Of a stretch of 64,000 nucleotides of DNA, positions 1 to 9,720 are shown piece after piece. The first letter of the stretch is position 1. Each line of letters begins with the position of its first letter. The notes beneath the pieces are model-generated. The model did not search any database. It saw only the letters and a program-made list of their open reading frames with translations, and was not told where the DNA came from. The stretch is from Apoda limacodes (Eukaryota; Arthropoda; Insecta; Lepidoptera; Limacodidae), in assembly GCA_946406115.1 (NCBI GenBank), contig OX291560.1:9487158-9551157 (forward strand). The letters are read 5' to 3'. The position numbers and the translations under genes are program-made.

Positions 1-21
1 GAGCTGCTGGCATAAGCTAGT
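1..21 (+). repeat. Family A element, 3' tail
   Basis: The window opens inside the last bases of a nonautonomous element. The tail ctgctggcataagctagt matches the ends of longer copies at 12652-12982 and 54655-54893 (gccgctgg/ccgcgggc...aagctagt). The rest of the copy lies upstream of the window. Confidence 0.6.
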
Positions 22-397
22 GTTAAAAACAACATGCTAAGTAAAAGTGTATTTAAATATGGATACCAAAAAAAATTATCCGTCCATTTTTTACTTGCAC
101 CAGGTAAGATTGAAACTCTGACATTGACAATGTAACAAATATTGCAAGTGGCTTAAGTATTTATATTGCTCATTTAGATCTATTTATTATCACCGTGTGA
201 AGTGACCTTAACAAGCTGTTTAAAATTTTACTAAATATGTAATCCTGTGTGTGCGAGTTCAACTCACACTTGACTGGTTTTTTGTAATGAGGAAAACATT
301 ACTTTGATAACTGCATAAATTATCCTTCAAAAATAAAACTATTCAAGAAGTAGTTTTTTTTTAAACAATGTTCAAGTGTAGTTTTTTATTCACACAG
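22..397 (+). other. TRMT61A: 3' part of a TRMT61A intron (phase 1)
   Basis: This is the end of the intron before the first visible exon. It is AT-rich and holds a 39-bp family B tail at 245-283 (gtgcgagttcaactcacact then tgactgg). It ends in a pyrimidine-rich tract (gttttttattcacacag) with the acceptor AG at 396-397. No coding sequence was recognised. Confidence 0.7.
245..283 (+). repeat. Family B element, 3' tail
   Basis: This short stretch corresponds to the end of family B (gcgcgagtccgactcgcacttggccgg in fuller copies such as 18734-19177). Only the tail is present, so it is either truncated or a fragment. Confidence 0.5.
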
Positions 398-540
398 GAA
401 CTGGAAGTGGATCTCTGACGCACGCTCTCATTCGCAAGGTGCGGCCCCACGGACATGTTTACACATTCGACTTTCACGAACATCGCGCTAAAATGGCCAA
501 AGAAGAATTTAATGCACATGGATTGGTAGATTTTGTAACG
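398..540 (+). CDS. TRMT61A: tRNA (adenine(58)-N(1))-methyltransferase catalytic subunit, internal exon (SAM motif I)
   Basis: This 143-bp exon completes a split Gly codon (G|GA) and then encodes 47 codons. They begin GTGSGSLTHALIRKV, the glycine-rich SAM-binding motif I, and continue through YTFDFHEHRAKMAKEEF to HGLVDFVT. The acceptor is ttattcacacag|GA and the donor is ACG|gtaagt at 541, giving phase 1 in and phase 0 out. TRMT61A pairs with TRMT6 in the nucleus to make m1A at position 58 of the tRNA T-loop, using S-adenosylmethionine. The reading frame joins directly to the exon at 1198 (VT|AQHRDVCRDGFG), which matches the spacing known in this family. The exon is not preceded by a start codon; the N-terminal part is upstream of the window. 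The mitochondrial paralogue TRMT61B was considered, but the later GGRFCSFSPC block favours TRMT61A. Confidence 0.93.
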
Positions 541-644
541 GTAAGTTTTATTTTATAAAATTCCTACCCTGACCAATCCTGATTTACTTCTCAAAGTATG
601 TTAAGAACTAGAAAAGGTGTATAGGCTATACAGGTGTGTATTAT

Positions 645-860
645 TCTGTCCCTGGTCTTTCCTTTTCCCATTTAGTTCTTAAAAACTAAATTCACGGCTT
701 ATGGGTCATCCATTATAAACCCATTTTAGTCCAGACATGCTGTATCAGAAACAGTGTTGCAGTTATGGGCTCCACCTATCACGCAGGATTAAAGCATTTG
801 GTAAAAAGAGGCTGTCTCCCATTATGATGTGGGTGTGTATCATATCCATCTTACCCCCTC
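645..860 (-). repeat. Family G interspersed repeat (antisense)
   Basis: This shares a long block with 23500-23800 and 58300-58420: a tgtatcagaaacagtgttg-like segment, then acgcaggattaaagcat, then ggtaaaaagaggctgtctcc and atgatgtgggtgtgt. The three copies have the same internal order. On the minus strand it would begin near acacacccacatcat. The class is not established; SINE-like length suggests a nonautonomous retroelement. Confidence 0.6.
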
Positions 861-892
861 CTAGGGACTGAAATTGTGTAGAGAAATAGGAA

Positions 893-1146
893 ATTTCACT
901 TCACGCCCCAAGTGGCGGAGGTTTGAACTCCGATCTTTTCTTAATTTCTCATGTACACTGATTTATTTATTCACACAACTGGCTTTTTCGGGATAGAAAA
1001 CATCGTAAGGAAACCTGTATTCGTCACGAAAAGAAAAAAAACGTATGTGAAGTCCACAATCCGCACTGGGCCCGCGTGTGGACCATGGCCCAAATCACCC
1101 TCGCTTATGAGGGTAGGCCGTGGCTGAGACCACTAGGCCACCACTA
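893..1146 (+). repeat. Family C SINE (tRNA-like head, 5' end damaged)
   Basis: The copy starts inside the head at ccaagtggcggaggtttgaa, a B-box-like ggtttgaactcc. The body follows: aaaacatcgtaaggaaacc, gtatgtgaagtccacaatcc, then the gggtaggccgtgg end. Its right edge, gaccactaggccaccact, is the reverse complement of another family C head (ggtggcctagtggt). A second, antisense copy therefore abuts it, or the element ends in an inverted head. Confidence 0.7.
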
Positions 1147-1197
1147 ACCATCTTAGTAATATTTAGTACTCCTTACACTGCTAAAGTTTGATTTTAG

Positions 1198-1327
1198 GCA
1201 CAACACAGAGATGTTTGTCGCGATGGCTTCGGAGAAGACCTCAACTGCAAAGCTGTTGCCGTGTTTTTAGACCTGCCTGGTCCATGGGACGGTATCCCTC
1301 ATGCAGTCGCAGCCATGAATCAAAAAG
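1198..1327 (+). CDS. TRMT61A: tRNA (adenine(58)-N(1))-methyltransferase catalytic subunit, internal exon (DLPGPW motif)
   Basis: This exon has 43 codons plus one base, from AQHRDVCRDGFGEDLNCKAV to VFLDLPGPW, then DGIPHAVAAMNQK. The DLPGPW stretch is the D-x-P-x-P-W signature near the active site of the TrmI/Trm61 family. The acceptor is gattttag|GCA and the donor is AAA G|gtaagt at 1328, so the exon ends in phase 1. The matching partner is more than 53 kb away at 55120. If the donor were skipped, the frame would hit a stop after two codons (GGT AAG TAG at 1327-1335). Retention of this intron would therefore cut the enzyme before its C-terminal third. Confidence 0.94.
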
Positions 1328-1404
1328 GTAAGTAGTTCTATTTTTTTTTCTGTTCTATCTTTTCCAAAAACAAAAAAAGTTCTGTCTATTTTTTGTTTGT
1401 GGAA

Positions 1405-1800
1405 AATGTTGTTTTCCTAGTTTTTTTTGGATACCACTGAGGTGGCATACAAGTTAATAGTCCGAGTGATGATAAGCGGTCACCTGAGCCTAGGGACGCT
1501 TGTAACACCGGGGGCACAACTCGCGCGTTACCGACCCTTTAAAAATCTAATCACGTTTTTTAAGAACTCTTTAGAAAAAACCTTCGCAGGGGGAAGGAAG
1601 TTGTTCTGAAACCGCCGTGTGCGAGACTATTCAGATTGTAAAGTGTGAGGATGAATTCCCTGCCGATGGCGAACGGTGCGATTTTACAGAGTAGCCGTGG
1701 GCATTATTTCATACAATTCTTCAAAGCACATCCGGTACACACAAGCTGTAGAACACACACAGGGAGGCAAACTCTCTCCTCAGCTAAAGCGGCATAAGCG
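1405..1800 (-). repeat. LINE family L, 3' end, C-terminal coding remnant (antisense)
   Basis: Read on the minus strand, this carries degraded LINE C-terminal sequence with several stops and shifts: SLPPCVCSTA, then ELYEIMPTATL, then a FLKGR-like peptide. The common tail follows (gtgaccgcttatcatcactc, then atgccacctcagtggtatcc). The same order occurs on the + strand at 48360-48785. The copy is dead and truncated at its 5' end. Confidence 0.75.
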
Positions 1801-2129
1801 TAATCCTTTATCCGTAACTCTAAAAAAATTAAGTCTCTTCTACAAACTGCACCCACTGAAACATGTAGGTATACTTGCGTACACTATGAGCTAAATTTAT
1901 GTACTGTATTCGAAAATTTAAATTTGTGTAGGTATATGTCTTAAAATTCATACAAGAATATCGAGAGGCGGGTTAGTCAATTGTTTTCAATAAAAATAAA
2001 TACCTAATTAAACAAGTAAAAACCTGACTGCAAAAACATTAAGAACTAAAAAGTCATAAATAGTGCACCAAAAACATACCAAATATTTAACTATAAGCAA
2101 GTGTGGCTCATTTTAAGGTAACTGCTCGT
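1801..2129. other. No gene recognised
   Basis: AT-rich intronic DNA between a LINE remnant and a MITE. I see no motif or open frame here that stands out. Confidence 0.5.
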
Positions 2130-2341
2130 ACTATAGTTGAACAGAGTGCCTAGTGAGAGTTTTTAACTCTACTACCGCGTTCGCGTCAACGAAATAAATG
2201 AATAAAAATTAAGGAGCATCTCTAGCGGACGCGTTTTGAGACGGTTTTTTCTTACAGGACTTTTAATGAATACGCGAACGCAATAGTAGAGTTACGAACC
2301 CGCAAAAACTCACACTAAGCACACTCTGAACTACTATTTGA
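2130..2341. mobile_element. MITE with inverted ends of about 55 bp
   Basis: The left end (gaacagagtgcctagtgaga, then gtttttaactctactaccgc, gttcgcgt) is matched in reverse complement by the right end (cagagtgtgcttagtgtgag, then taactctactattgcgttcg). The right arm carries about 9 extra bases. The element is about 210 bp and non-coding, in keeping with a MITE. The superfamily is not determined. Confidence 0.75.
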
Positions 2342-2595
2342 ACTTGCATTGTAATTATTTGAAATGAGTCCTGCCTGCTTGTAGTTAAATATTTGTTATG
2401 TTTTACATTTAGGTTTTTTACTTGTTTACAGCTTTTTAGTTTTTTTTTTATTTTTTAGAACTTGCGCTCGTTTATTTTGTGTACATTTTAACACTCGGAA
2501 GATGAATACCTTTCATTTAAGATCTCATTCATCGTAATGGGTCCAGGCTAAAGGCAGTCACAATGGAACGGTATGTCCGTATACATACATACGCG
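2342..2595. other. No gene recognised
   Basis: AT-rich, with a short acatacat run at 2581-2592. Nothing else recognised. Confidence 0.5.
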
Positions 2596-2785
2596 CAAAA
2601 AAACATTATTCTCCTTCTGGGTAAGTCGGGTAGAAGTATAATTCTAACTGGCTTTTGTGTAATTCTTAACAATCGCATTTATGGTATTAGCAAAAAAACA
2701 TTATTCTCCTTCTGGGTAAGTCGGGTAAAAGTATAATTCTAACTGGCTTTTGTGTACTTCTTAACAATCGCATTTATGGTATTAG
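2596..2785. repeat. Tandem duplication, 2 x 95 bp
   Basis: Units 2596-2690 and 2691-2785 both run from caaaaaaacattattctcct to atttatggtattag. I count only two differences (gtagaag/gtaaaag and gtaattc/gtacttc), about 98% identity, so the duplication is young compared with most repeats here. Confidence 0.9.
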
Positions 2786-2824
2786 AGACTATAATAAACA
2801 TGAGATGTTTGACAGAGTCAGTCA

Positions 2825-3555
2825 TTTTTTAGGGTTCCGTACCTCAAAAGGAAAGAACCTATAAAGGTATAGGATCACTTGGTTGTCCGTCTGTCTGTCA
2901 AGACCCTTTTTCTTAGGAACGCGTAAAGGTATCACATTGAAATTAATATCAAATACTAAGGTTTACGGTCCCTTGAACCTGAAAAATACAAGCTTCTAAT
3001 TCAACTTAGTAAAAAAATACGGCCGTTTTTAACGCATTCACAAAAAAATCAAAACTTATGGGGTATTTCCCGTTGTACTAGAATCATGAAATTTGACATG
3101 AAGCAAGGTCTTACATCACAGATACAGGGAAACGTTTTGTTAATGTGTAGTTACAACACCATTAAAAAAAAAGTTTGTCTGTTTGTTTGTCAAGACCCTT
3201 TTACTCAAGAACGCGTGGAGGTATCAAGTTGAAATTAGTAAAATAGTAAAGTGAAAAATTAGTAAAATAGTAAAGTAAAAAATTTGTAAAATAGTAAAGT
3301 AAAAAATTAGTAAAATAGTAAAGTCTACGGACACTTAATGTTGTAAAAAATCAAGCTTCTAAGTCAATGTGAAAAAAAAATAAGCCCATAAGACGGTAAT
3401 TTTTATCGCATATTGTGACACAAATAAATTAAAAACTATGGGGTAATTCCTTTTGACCTAGGAGACTTGATCTCATGATGGAAGAGCTATCTACATATAT
3501 AACTTTGTACGGAACCCTCGGTGCGCGAGCCAAACTCGCACTTGGCCGATTTTTT
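2825..3555 (+). repeat. Family B element, long variant
   Basis: Begins tttttagggttccgtacctc and ends ggaaccctcggtgcgcgagc, then caaactcgcacttggccgat. Internally it has two related blocks (tgtctgtcaagaccctttt at 2895 and again near 3187), so it may be internally duplicated. It also contains the 24-bp tandem array at 3234-3324. No coding frame. Confidence 0.7.
3234..3324. repeat. Minisatellite, about 3.8 x 24 bp
   Basis: The unit is attagtaaaatagtaaagt plus a five-base A-rich end (gaaaa/aaaaa). Units start at 3234, 3258, 3282 and 3306. The third has atttg in place of attag. It lies inside a family B element. Confidence 0.9.
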
Positions 3556-4057
3556 TTTATTCAGATAAGGTTTTTACATACACTTGAACCGTCAAAGTTA
3601 ATAAAAGATTTTCTTTGAACTGAATGTTGAATTAACATCTCGAATACTGTTTGCACATTACCTCTTTGTACTTATAATTTATTCGTTATACCTACCTACA
3701 TAAGTAATATCCTACGAAACAATACTACTAGCAGTCACATCTTAAATGTTTACTAGCGTTAGTAGATAAGATCGATCACGTAAGCAGGAAACGGGGGGTA
3801 GATCCTTATAAATCTACTAACTGATTGCAATCTTATACTCGGTGTCGATTATTCAGATCCCATTGCAAGTTATTCGATTCTATTCATTAATGTGACTGGT
3901 TGGTGAACCAGATAGTGTATTTTGAATGTATTCATCGTTTTGTGTTTGAAAGTCGTTTTAGTCCTGCCATTACGTAGGGTTGCCGATTTATTCATGCCGA
4001 TTTACATAGTAGGTAACGGCATAGTATAGGAAATAATTCGCAGCTCTTTGTCTATAC
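3556..4057. other. No gene recognised
   Basis: AT-rich intronic sequence with no recognisable element. Confidence 0.5.
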
Positions 4058-4422
4058 CAGAAGTGCCCAAACTTTCTCTCATAGACCACTTTCAAAATTT
4101 AGCTGGTTCCGGTGGACCCCTTGCAGCTACATTTCTACGATACTCCCAAAACTCGACTGCAGATATGAAGATTTAGATATAACTATGGAAATATGCTTTG
4201 TACCTAAAAATGGAATATGCAAGTTTTTTATAAGTAACAGTCGCTGAACTTCTTAAAATATTATCTGCCTACATTGATAGATGAAGTCAAGCCAACATTT
4301 TAGTCTTCACTATCGTAAGTAGATAAATTATCGTGGACCCCCGCTTACAAATTGGAACCCCCATTTTATTGTCACGCCAACGAATCCCTGGGGATTCACC
4401 TGGACCACTTTGGGAACTACTG
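4058..4422. mobile_element. hAT-like MITE
   Basis: Ends are cagaagtgcccaaacttt and, in reverse complement, cagtagttcccaaagtgg. These resemble the widespread CAGTGGTTCCCAAAC-type termini. The 8-bp flanks gtctatac (4050-4057) and gcctatat (4423-4430) agree at 6 of 8 positions, in keeping with an aged hAT target duplication. Interior phrases tggtggaccccttgc-like and gaatccctggggattc also fit. No transposase frame. Confidence 0.65.
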
Positions 4423-4512
4423 GCCTATATGGCTAGTAGCTGACGACTTGGGGCAATAAAACTTCATTGTTTTGGGATATTACGAGTATAATATAATAAG
4501 TAATAATAAAAA

Positions 4513-4800
4513 AACTAGTATTGCCAGTGGCTGCGCCCGCGTTTAATTCTATTATGGATTACGTGTGCTTCCTAGCGCAAATGCTTGATTAATTAAAGAA
4601 GTTTGCTAGTTTATGTGGAATTTGGATATAATTATTCCTGCAAGAACTTTTTAATTTTCTAAGATAAAAAGTAGCCAAGTTTAGTACAGAGATAATCGAA
4701 GAAACCTTCTCCGTCTCTTCAACTATCCCTGAGCCAAATTTCAGCACAATTGGATTCTCCATTGCGACATGAAGAAAGGAAAACCAAAAAACTCACTTCC
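4513..4800 (-). repeat. Family A element (antisense)
   Basis: Starts with the reversed tail actagtattgccagtggctg, then cgcccgcg. It runs back through ttctccgtctcttcaactat and agccaaatttcagcacaatt, counterparts of segments in sense copies at 31205-31530 and 34390-34670. Confidence 0.6.
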
Positions 4801-5571
4801 GCATTTATAATCTTAGTACCTATAGATTATGATAATTTCCAATTAAAGAACCCTTCTTAGGACCTTCGGGGGACAGTCTTTAGTCGAAATTTTATTTTAT
4901 TTGAAAAGTTTTAAGTGAATTACACGACTCTTCTCTGAATTTAATAATTTAATGATTACGTAATCAAAAAATCACTGCATGATCTATCATTTTAGCGTAT
5001 AGCGCATATCCTTTTCGCATTTATTATATTGGTATAGATTTTATGTGCAAATAAAGTGACAGTCGACAACCCTATTTTGATTTGCCTAATTGGCACTAGT
5101 TATAAACGTTAGATACGCATCGCTAAGTGATCGCGGCCGGTCACTGCAGACAAACTGCCTACACAATAGCGGCTGACTTATCCTTGAAAGTGCACTTAGC
5201 TTGGTTATTGTTCGGTGACACTGGATTATAGCAGAATACGTGTTGGCAACCCTGTTGTGTGAAGTAGGTACGTACTGGATCTTGTATTACATACCATCAT
5301 TGTTTGCTGCGATTTCTTTTTGTTTATTTATTATGTACTAGATTTTTTCCGTGACTACGTTCACATGAACCACACTGTAATAATTAATTTTCTTTAACAC
5401 TATGTGCCATATCTTCACATCATATTATTTGCATAAAACGTGGCTTAGATTTTAGTTTAAACTCTAAGCTACCACACAGCAAAAACCAGATAAATCCGAA
5501 TCCGAATATCCAGATAATCCAAATAGTTGTTTTTATGTAATTTCATAACAAACAGCTAGAAAGAAATAACC
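4801..5571. other. No gene recognised
   Basis: AT-rich with a slightly GC-richer patch at 5120-5180. No open frame or repeat recognised. Confidence 0.5.
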
Positions 5572-5656
5572 GCCAAAGTGCGAGTCGGACTCGCGCACCT
5601 AGGATTCCGTACCACTACAAAATGCACGAACTTTACTCGCGCTTGACCGGTTTCAT
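5572..5656. repeat. Miniature family B element with both ends
   Basis: In 85 bp it holds a reversed family B end (ccgccaaagtgcgagtcgga), the ggattccgta core, and a forward end (tactcgcgcttgaccggttt). The outer ends are imperfect inverted repeats, so the unit could fold on itself. Confidence 0.6.
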
Positions 5657-7039
5657 TATTTGTTGTTGGACTAAAAACCTTGCACTATAATCGTTTTAAG
5701 TTTGTATGTATAACCGTTTTTACGATAGAGTAAAAACACGTTTCTTGTATTTGCCCATTTAATTTTTGTAATTTTTATAATATATGAAAAATCCGCCATA
5801 ATATCACATTTGATGTTTAAATTTCACGCTTCTACCTACCGAGTATGCAACCCTGAAAACTGACCAAAACTGTAATAAAAGCCTTCAGAGCCTTTAAAAG
5901 AACTTTGACATTTCTAATGTTCCGTACTAAAAATGTAAGATGACCATTTAAGGAATTAACTCGGTGTCTGTCTATAAAAGATTGAAAACATTAAGTAAAG
6001 ATTTTTTTGCAATGGTTATAAAGTTGATTTGTTTTTGATGCTAGTTGATTTAGGAGGTTGGAGTTAGCATTCATGTCATGTGTTTTTGAATGACGTAAGC
6101 CCCATACATAAGCTGGCATAAATTTCTTGTCGTAAAAATATAATGTAGGGTACCTATTTTTTTTTTTAAAGTAAGATCGTTTTTCCATTTTGATTACGCG
6201 AATGTTAAGATCCTTCACCAGTAGGTATACCATATTAAAAGGGAAAAGGAAATCTTTTCCATTGCGGTCTAAAATGAAATTTCTAAGCGCAAGTTTAGTT
6301 TCAATAGTTTAGCCGTTTAGTCCCACCCAGCAGCGCAGCGCAGTAAGTTGCGTTCGGATGTATTTTATGGTCAATTGGTCAAGGTACATGGCCTCAATTA
6401 CGTATAGGTTTGCGTATTTAAAGAGCAAAAAGCCCAACATTGCCCGACGTACACTACTTAACCTCTTAACCACATCAATTATTAGTACAGGAGTTTGGAT
6501 TATGGAAAATAATAGGTGATAGGTCATACTAATTATCACAAAGACGGGATTTTTTTAGTTCTTTGTTAGAATCTTTTTAACATATTAAAAATCTAGGAAA
6601 TCTAAATGTGCAAAACGCGTTGATTGATAAAAATTATAAAAAAATGTGGTATCAAATTACAGGAAATAACATGCTGAAATATATTATAATAAATAACAGA
6701 ATGGTGGCAGAGAAACTGAAAGCTTGTACACTGTACAGTATGTATTCAAAATCATAATTTTCAGTAAACGGGTTGCGTTTCGTATTAATACAAATGCATA
6801 TATATTTCAACAATGTTACATCTTACACAAGAAAAAATCTAAATCTAGTAATCTTCAGTTTCTTCTTATTTTTTTTTGTGCAATATTTGTGCAAAATCTA
6901 CCAGAATAGTTTCAACGTATTTCAGTTCATTCCACACCATAACATAATCTGCCACTGCCACATGGCTCATTTGTAACCGTTTTGCAGGTGCATAGAGTCG
7001 TATCTAATAATAACTCTGGAACAGAGCTCAATTCACATG
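5657..7039. other. No gene recognised
   Basis: AT-rich intronic DNA. Short frames at 5991-6233 and 6309-6539 (minus) and 6724-6976 (plus) have low-complexity, AT-driven composition and no recognisable motif. A polypyrimidine-AG|GT site (ccgttttgcag|gtgcat) ends at 6986. Confidence 0.5.
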
Positions 7040-7740
7040 TTGTGGGCTGAAGACGATCTCCTACCTTTTTTTCAACCCCACTCTTCGGGATTGGCAATAT
7101 TGGTGTCTATAATTCAACGTACCTTATTGGTGTATGCGGAGAAGATTATGAACAGTAGCATTTTCTGTAGGTTTAATATTAAATGAACTTTTAGCCTTAC
7201 TGATTTTTTTCATTCAAAGAGATTATATCGAAAGGTTGAGAGTATCTGCATTTGGATTTCCACCGTACAATGATACCAATGATTTGGTTTCAATATATAT
7301 GAGTTCCTTTCTGTTAGCGTTTTCTGATCCAAATACATTAGCGCAAATGCTCATACATTAGCAAAAATGTCAATATGCTGCTGATTGCTGTTGCTTGAGT
7401 GTGTCATGCTCTCTCAAAGTGTCTCTGCGGTGGTGGCGTGTGTTTTGTCGTTACGTTCCCTAAAACATGGTTGAGCGAAGCGATGGCTGATTCATGTGTC
7501 ATACCTACTCGTGAACGGGTGCCGCCTCTGGAGGCTGGTCTGCTCTTGCAAACTTCTTTGTATTCTTAGTATTTAGTCTTACTTTTTTGTTTTGTTTATT
7601 AATACTGTAAGACATTGATTATTTCTTAGTGATGAATACATAAACTATATTTTTTTTTAAAAAAGATACTTTTTTATGTTGTGCTTGTGCTTTATATTTC
7701 ATGTTTTTTATGTTTGTAATAGAAAGTGTCCTTTTATGAT
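7040..7740 (+). repeat. Possible LINE 3' fragment, unclassified
   Basis: A patch at 7390-7560 (gtctctgcggtggtggcgtg, gggtgccgcctctggaggct) is more GC-rich and ordered than its surroundings. It sits directly upstream of a LINE tail. I could not assign a family or frame, so this is a suggestion only. Confidence 0.3.
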
Positions 7741-7925
7741 AGGGAGGGCATTTTCCAATATTTTAATTTGACGCTGTAAGAGAAAGGGAGAAAAGAAATG
7801 CCCTTGCTGAGTTTCTTGCCGGTTCTTCTCAGTACAAGGTCTCCCGCCATTCATAAGTGCTCAATTATTGTAGCCTAAACTGAATAAATTATATTGAATT
7901 TGAATTTGTATTTTCTTTTACCTAA
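7741..7925 (+). repeat. CR1-type LINE 3' end
   Basis: Contains tgctgagtttcttgccggtt and cttctcagtacaaggtctcc, and ends in repeated attgaatttgaatttg. These are hallmarks of the lepidopteran CR1/Zenon-like LINE tails. The fragment at 28385-28510 carries the same ttagtttcttgccggttctt core. Confidence 0.75.
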
Positions 7926-9155
7926 TAAGGAGCTTGTGGTATTGCATCTAGTTAAAACAATATGAAAAGAGATTTATTATGCTTCCATATTCCTAGCACA
8001 TGTTGAATAGATTTAATATCACGTTTTTTATCACAGGACATCATCTGATTTCAAACAAATATTTCGTGTGTTATTGCCATCAGCAACCATTGTTACATGC
8101 TTTTCTATATGTTATAATGATATGTTACTTTTTCTCAATAACTGAGTTCAATTTGGATTAAATAGAGACGGAGGCAGCACACCTAACTAGATGTCATATC
8201 TCAGAAAGATATCGACGGTTTACTTTGAGAAATCATAGTATAACAGTAGGTATATAATATAATGGTATGATTAATAATATTCATGAAATTAATATGCTTT
8301 TGTATTATAAAACGTATTTTGATGACTGAAACTATTATTTTCTATATTGCAAATGCTTAAGATTTATTTCTATTTTATAAAATCAACGCCTTAACCTTTG
8401 TTAGGATGTGATTTTCTGTAATTTGATACCACACACGATTTATATTTTTTTTTATTTTATTTTTTTAAGATGCTAGTTAAAAAAACGCGTATTGCACACT
8501 TAGGTTTTTCTAGCCTTAAGTATGTCAAAAAAATACAAATAAAGGAAAATCAAACTCCGTGTTTGTGGGAATCATTATGACCTTTGTGGCTATATTATAT
8601 CTCCTCTACTATGTAGTCACATATTTATTTCGCTATTACCTTTTCCTTTATAAAATATTTTATTAATTTTCTAAGGATCACACCAATGTGATAGTTTTCA
8701 ATTCAAATACTTAGTTATAATAATAATAATACATATAACAATTACTAAATCTTATCGTTTTATAGCAATTAAGCATTTTTTTGAGACTTTTGTAACTTAA
8801 AAAAAAATCTTATTAACTGTGTAATATTTTCTAAAGTCGTAAGGTTTTTGTTTCCTACTAAATTTAATACCATTTGTTTTTAAATTTTCAAGGTTCCAAT
8901 TATGTAATTAATTCCTTTAACGAAAAATTATTTTAAACGTTTTTACTCGTTTTCATTTTTTTAGTCCCCGGAATGTAAAGTTTTTAATAGTTGCAATCTA
9001 ACTATATAGTTAGTAGTAACAATCTATTTATGTTATAGTTACAATTTATTTAGTAGTAACAATCTATTTAATAGTAATAATCTATTTAAAAGTCAGAAAA
9101 TAAATTTTATTACAGTGCTACAATAGATAGGTACAAATAGTGACTATTTTAAAAG
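7926..9155. other. No gene recognised
   Basis: Very AT-rich. At 9010-9092 the phrase agtagtaacaatctattta recurs two to three times with decay (a small degenerate tandem). Nothing else. Confidence 0.5.
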
Positions 9156-9189
9156 TTAATAATATTTAGGTACGTAACTATTTTTAAAG

Positions 9190-9720
9190 TTAATAATAGG
9201 CACATCATATTGGCTTATATTGTTCCACTGCTGGACATAATTCTCTTCCATGACACGCCGTTTTTCCTGGTCCTCTGCCTTGTGCGTCCAGCCACCACCG
9301 GCCAACCTTTTAAGGTCTTCGGTCCACCAGGCTGGAGGGCGTTCCACGCTATGCCTTATGCATTCCCGTACGGCCGCGGTCTCCACTCTAGAACACGTCT
9401 GCTTCGTTGGCCGTCGGTTCTCCGACAAACGTGACCAGCCTATTCCACTTCAGCTTGCTGTTTTTATGAGCTATGTCGGTAACTTTAGTTCTCTTCCGGA
9501 TGTCCTCATTCCGGATTTGATCCCTCAGAGGCACTTCGAACATAGCTCACTATGTAGCGCGCTGTGCGACTTTGGATTGGTAGACCAGTCCCTCTGTAAG
9601 TCTTGTATCTAAGTTTCTGCAGCATAAGTCATAATAAGGACGCACTGGTCAAAGACTTTTGTCTTCAGTCTCTGCGGTTTAGGCGACGTCAAGATTTTAC
9701 GTTTATGTCCCGCCTAGGCA
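9190..9720 (-). pseudogene. RTE-type LINE, C-terminal reverse-transcriptase remnant (antisense)
   Basis: On the minus strand the sequence reads DQIRNEDIRKRTKVTDIAHK and then NSKLKW. After shifts it reads WWTEDLKRLAGGGWTHKAED and then MEENYVQQW. This is the usual C-terminus of RTE-clade non-LTR elements (RIRNEEIRxRTxVxD ... RWTDDL..VAG..W...AQDR ... W..lEEAyvQqW). Frame breaks occur between the blocks, and the 5' part of the element is absent. Plus-strand frames in 9210-9612 are shadows of this remnant. Related antisense fragments lie at 13040-13330 and 55395-55700. Confidence 0.8.

Larger units (their letters stand above)
541..1197 (+). other. TRMT61A: TRMT61A intron, 657 bp, phase 0
   Basis: The intron has donor gtaagt and acceptor ttgattttag. 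About 70% of its length is two repeats, the family G copy (645-860) and the family C SINE (893-1146). Without them it would be a short intron of roughly 190 bp. Confidence 0.9.

Noticed and set aside
9210..9612. Two + strand frames of 74 and 120 codons
   Set aside because: They lie opposite a recognisable RTE reverse-transcriptase C-terminus on the minus strand, which explains the open frames.
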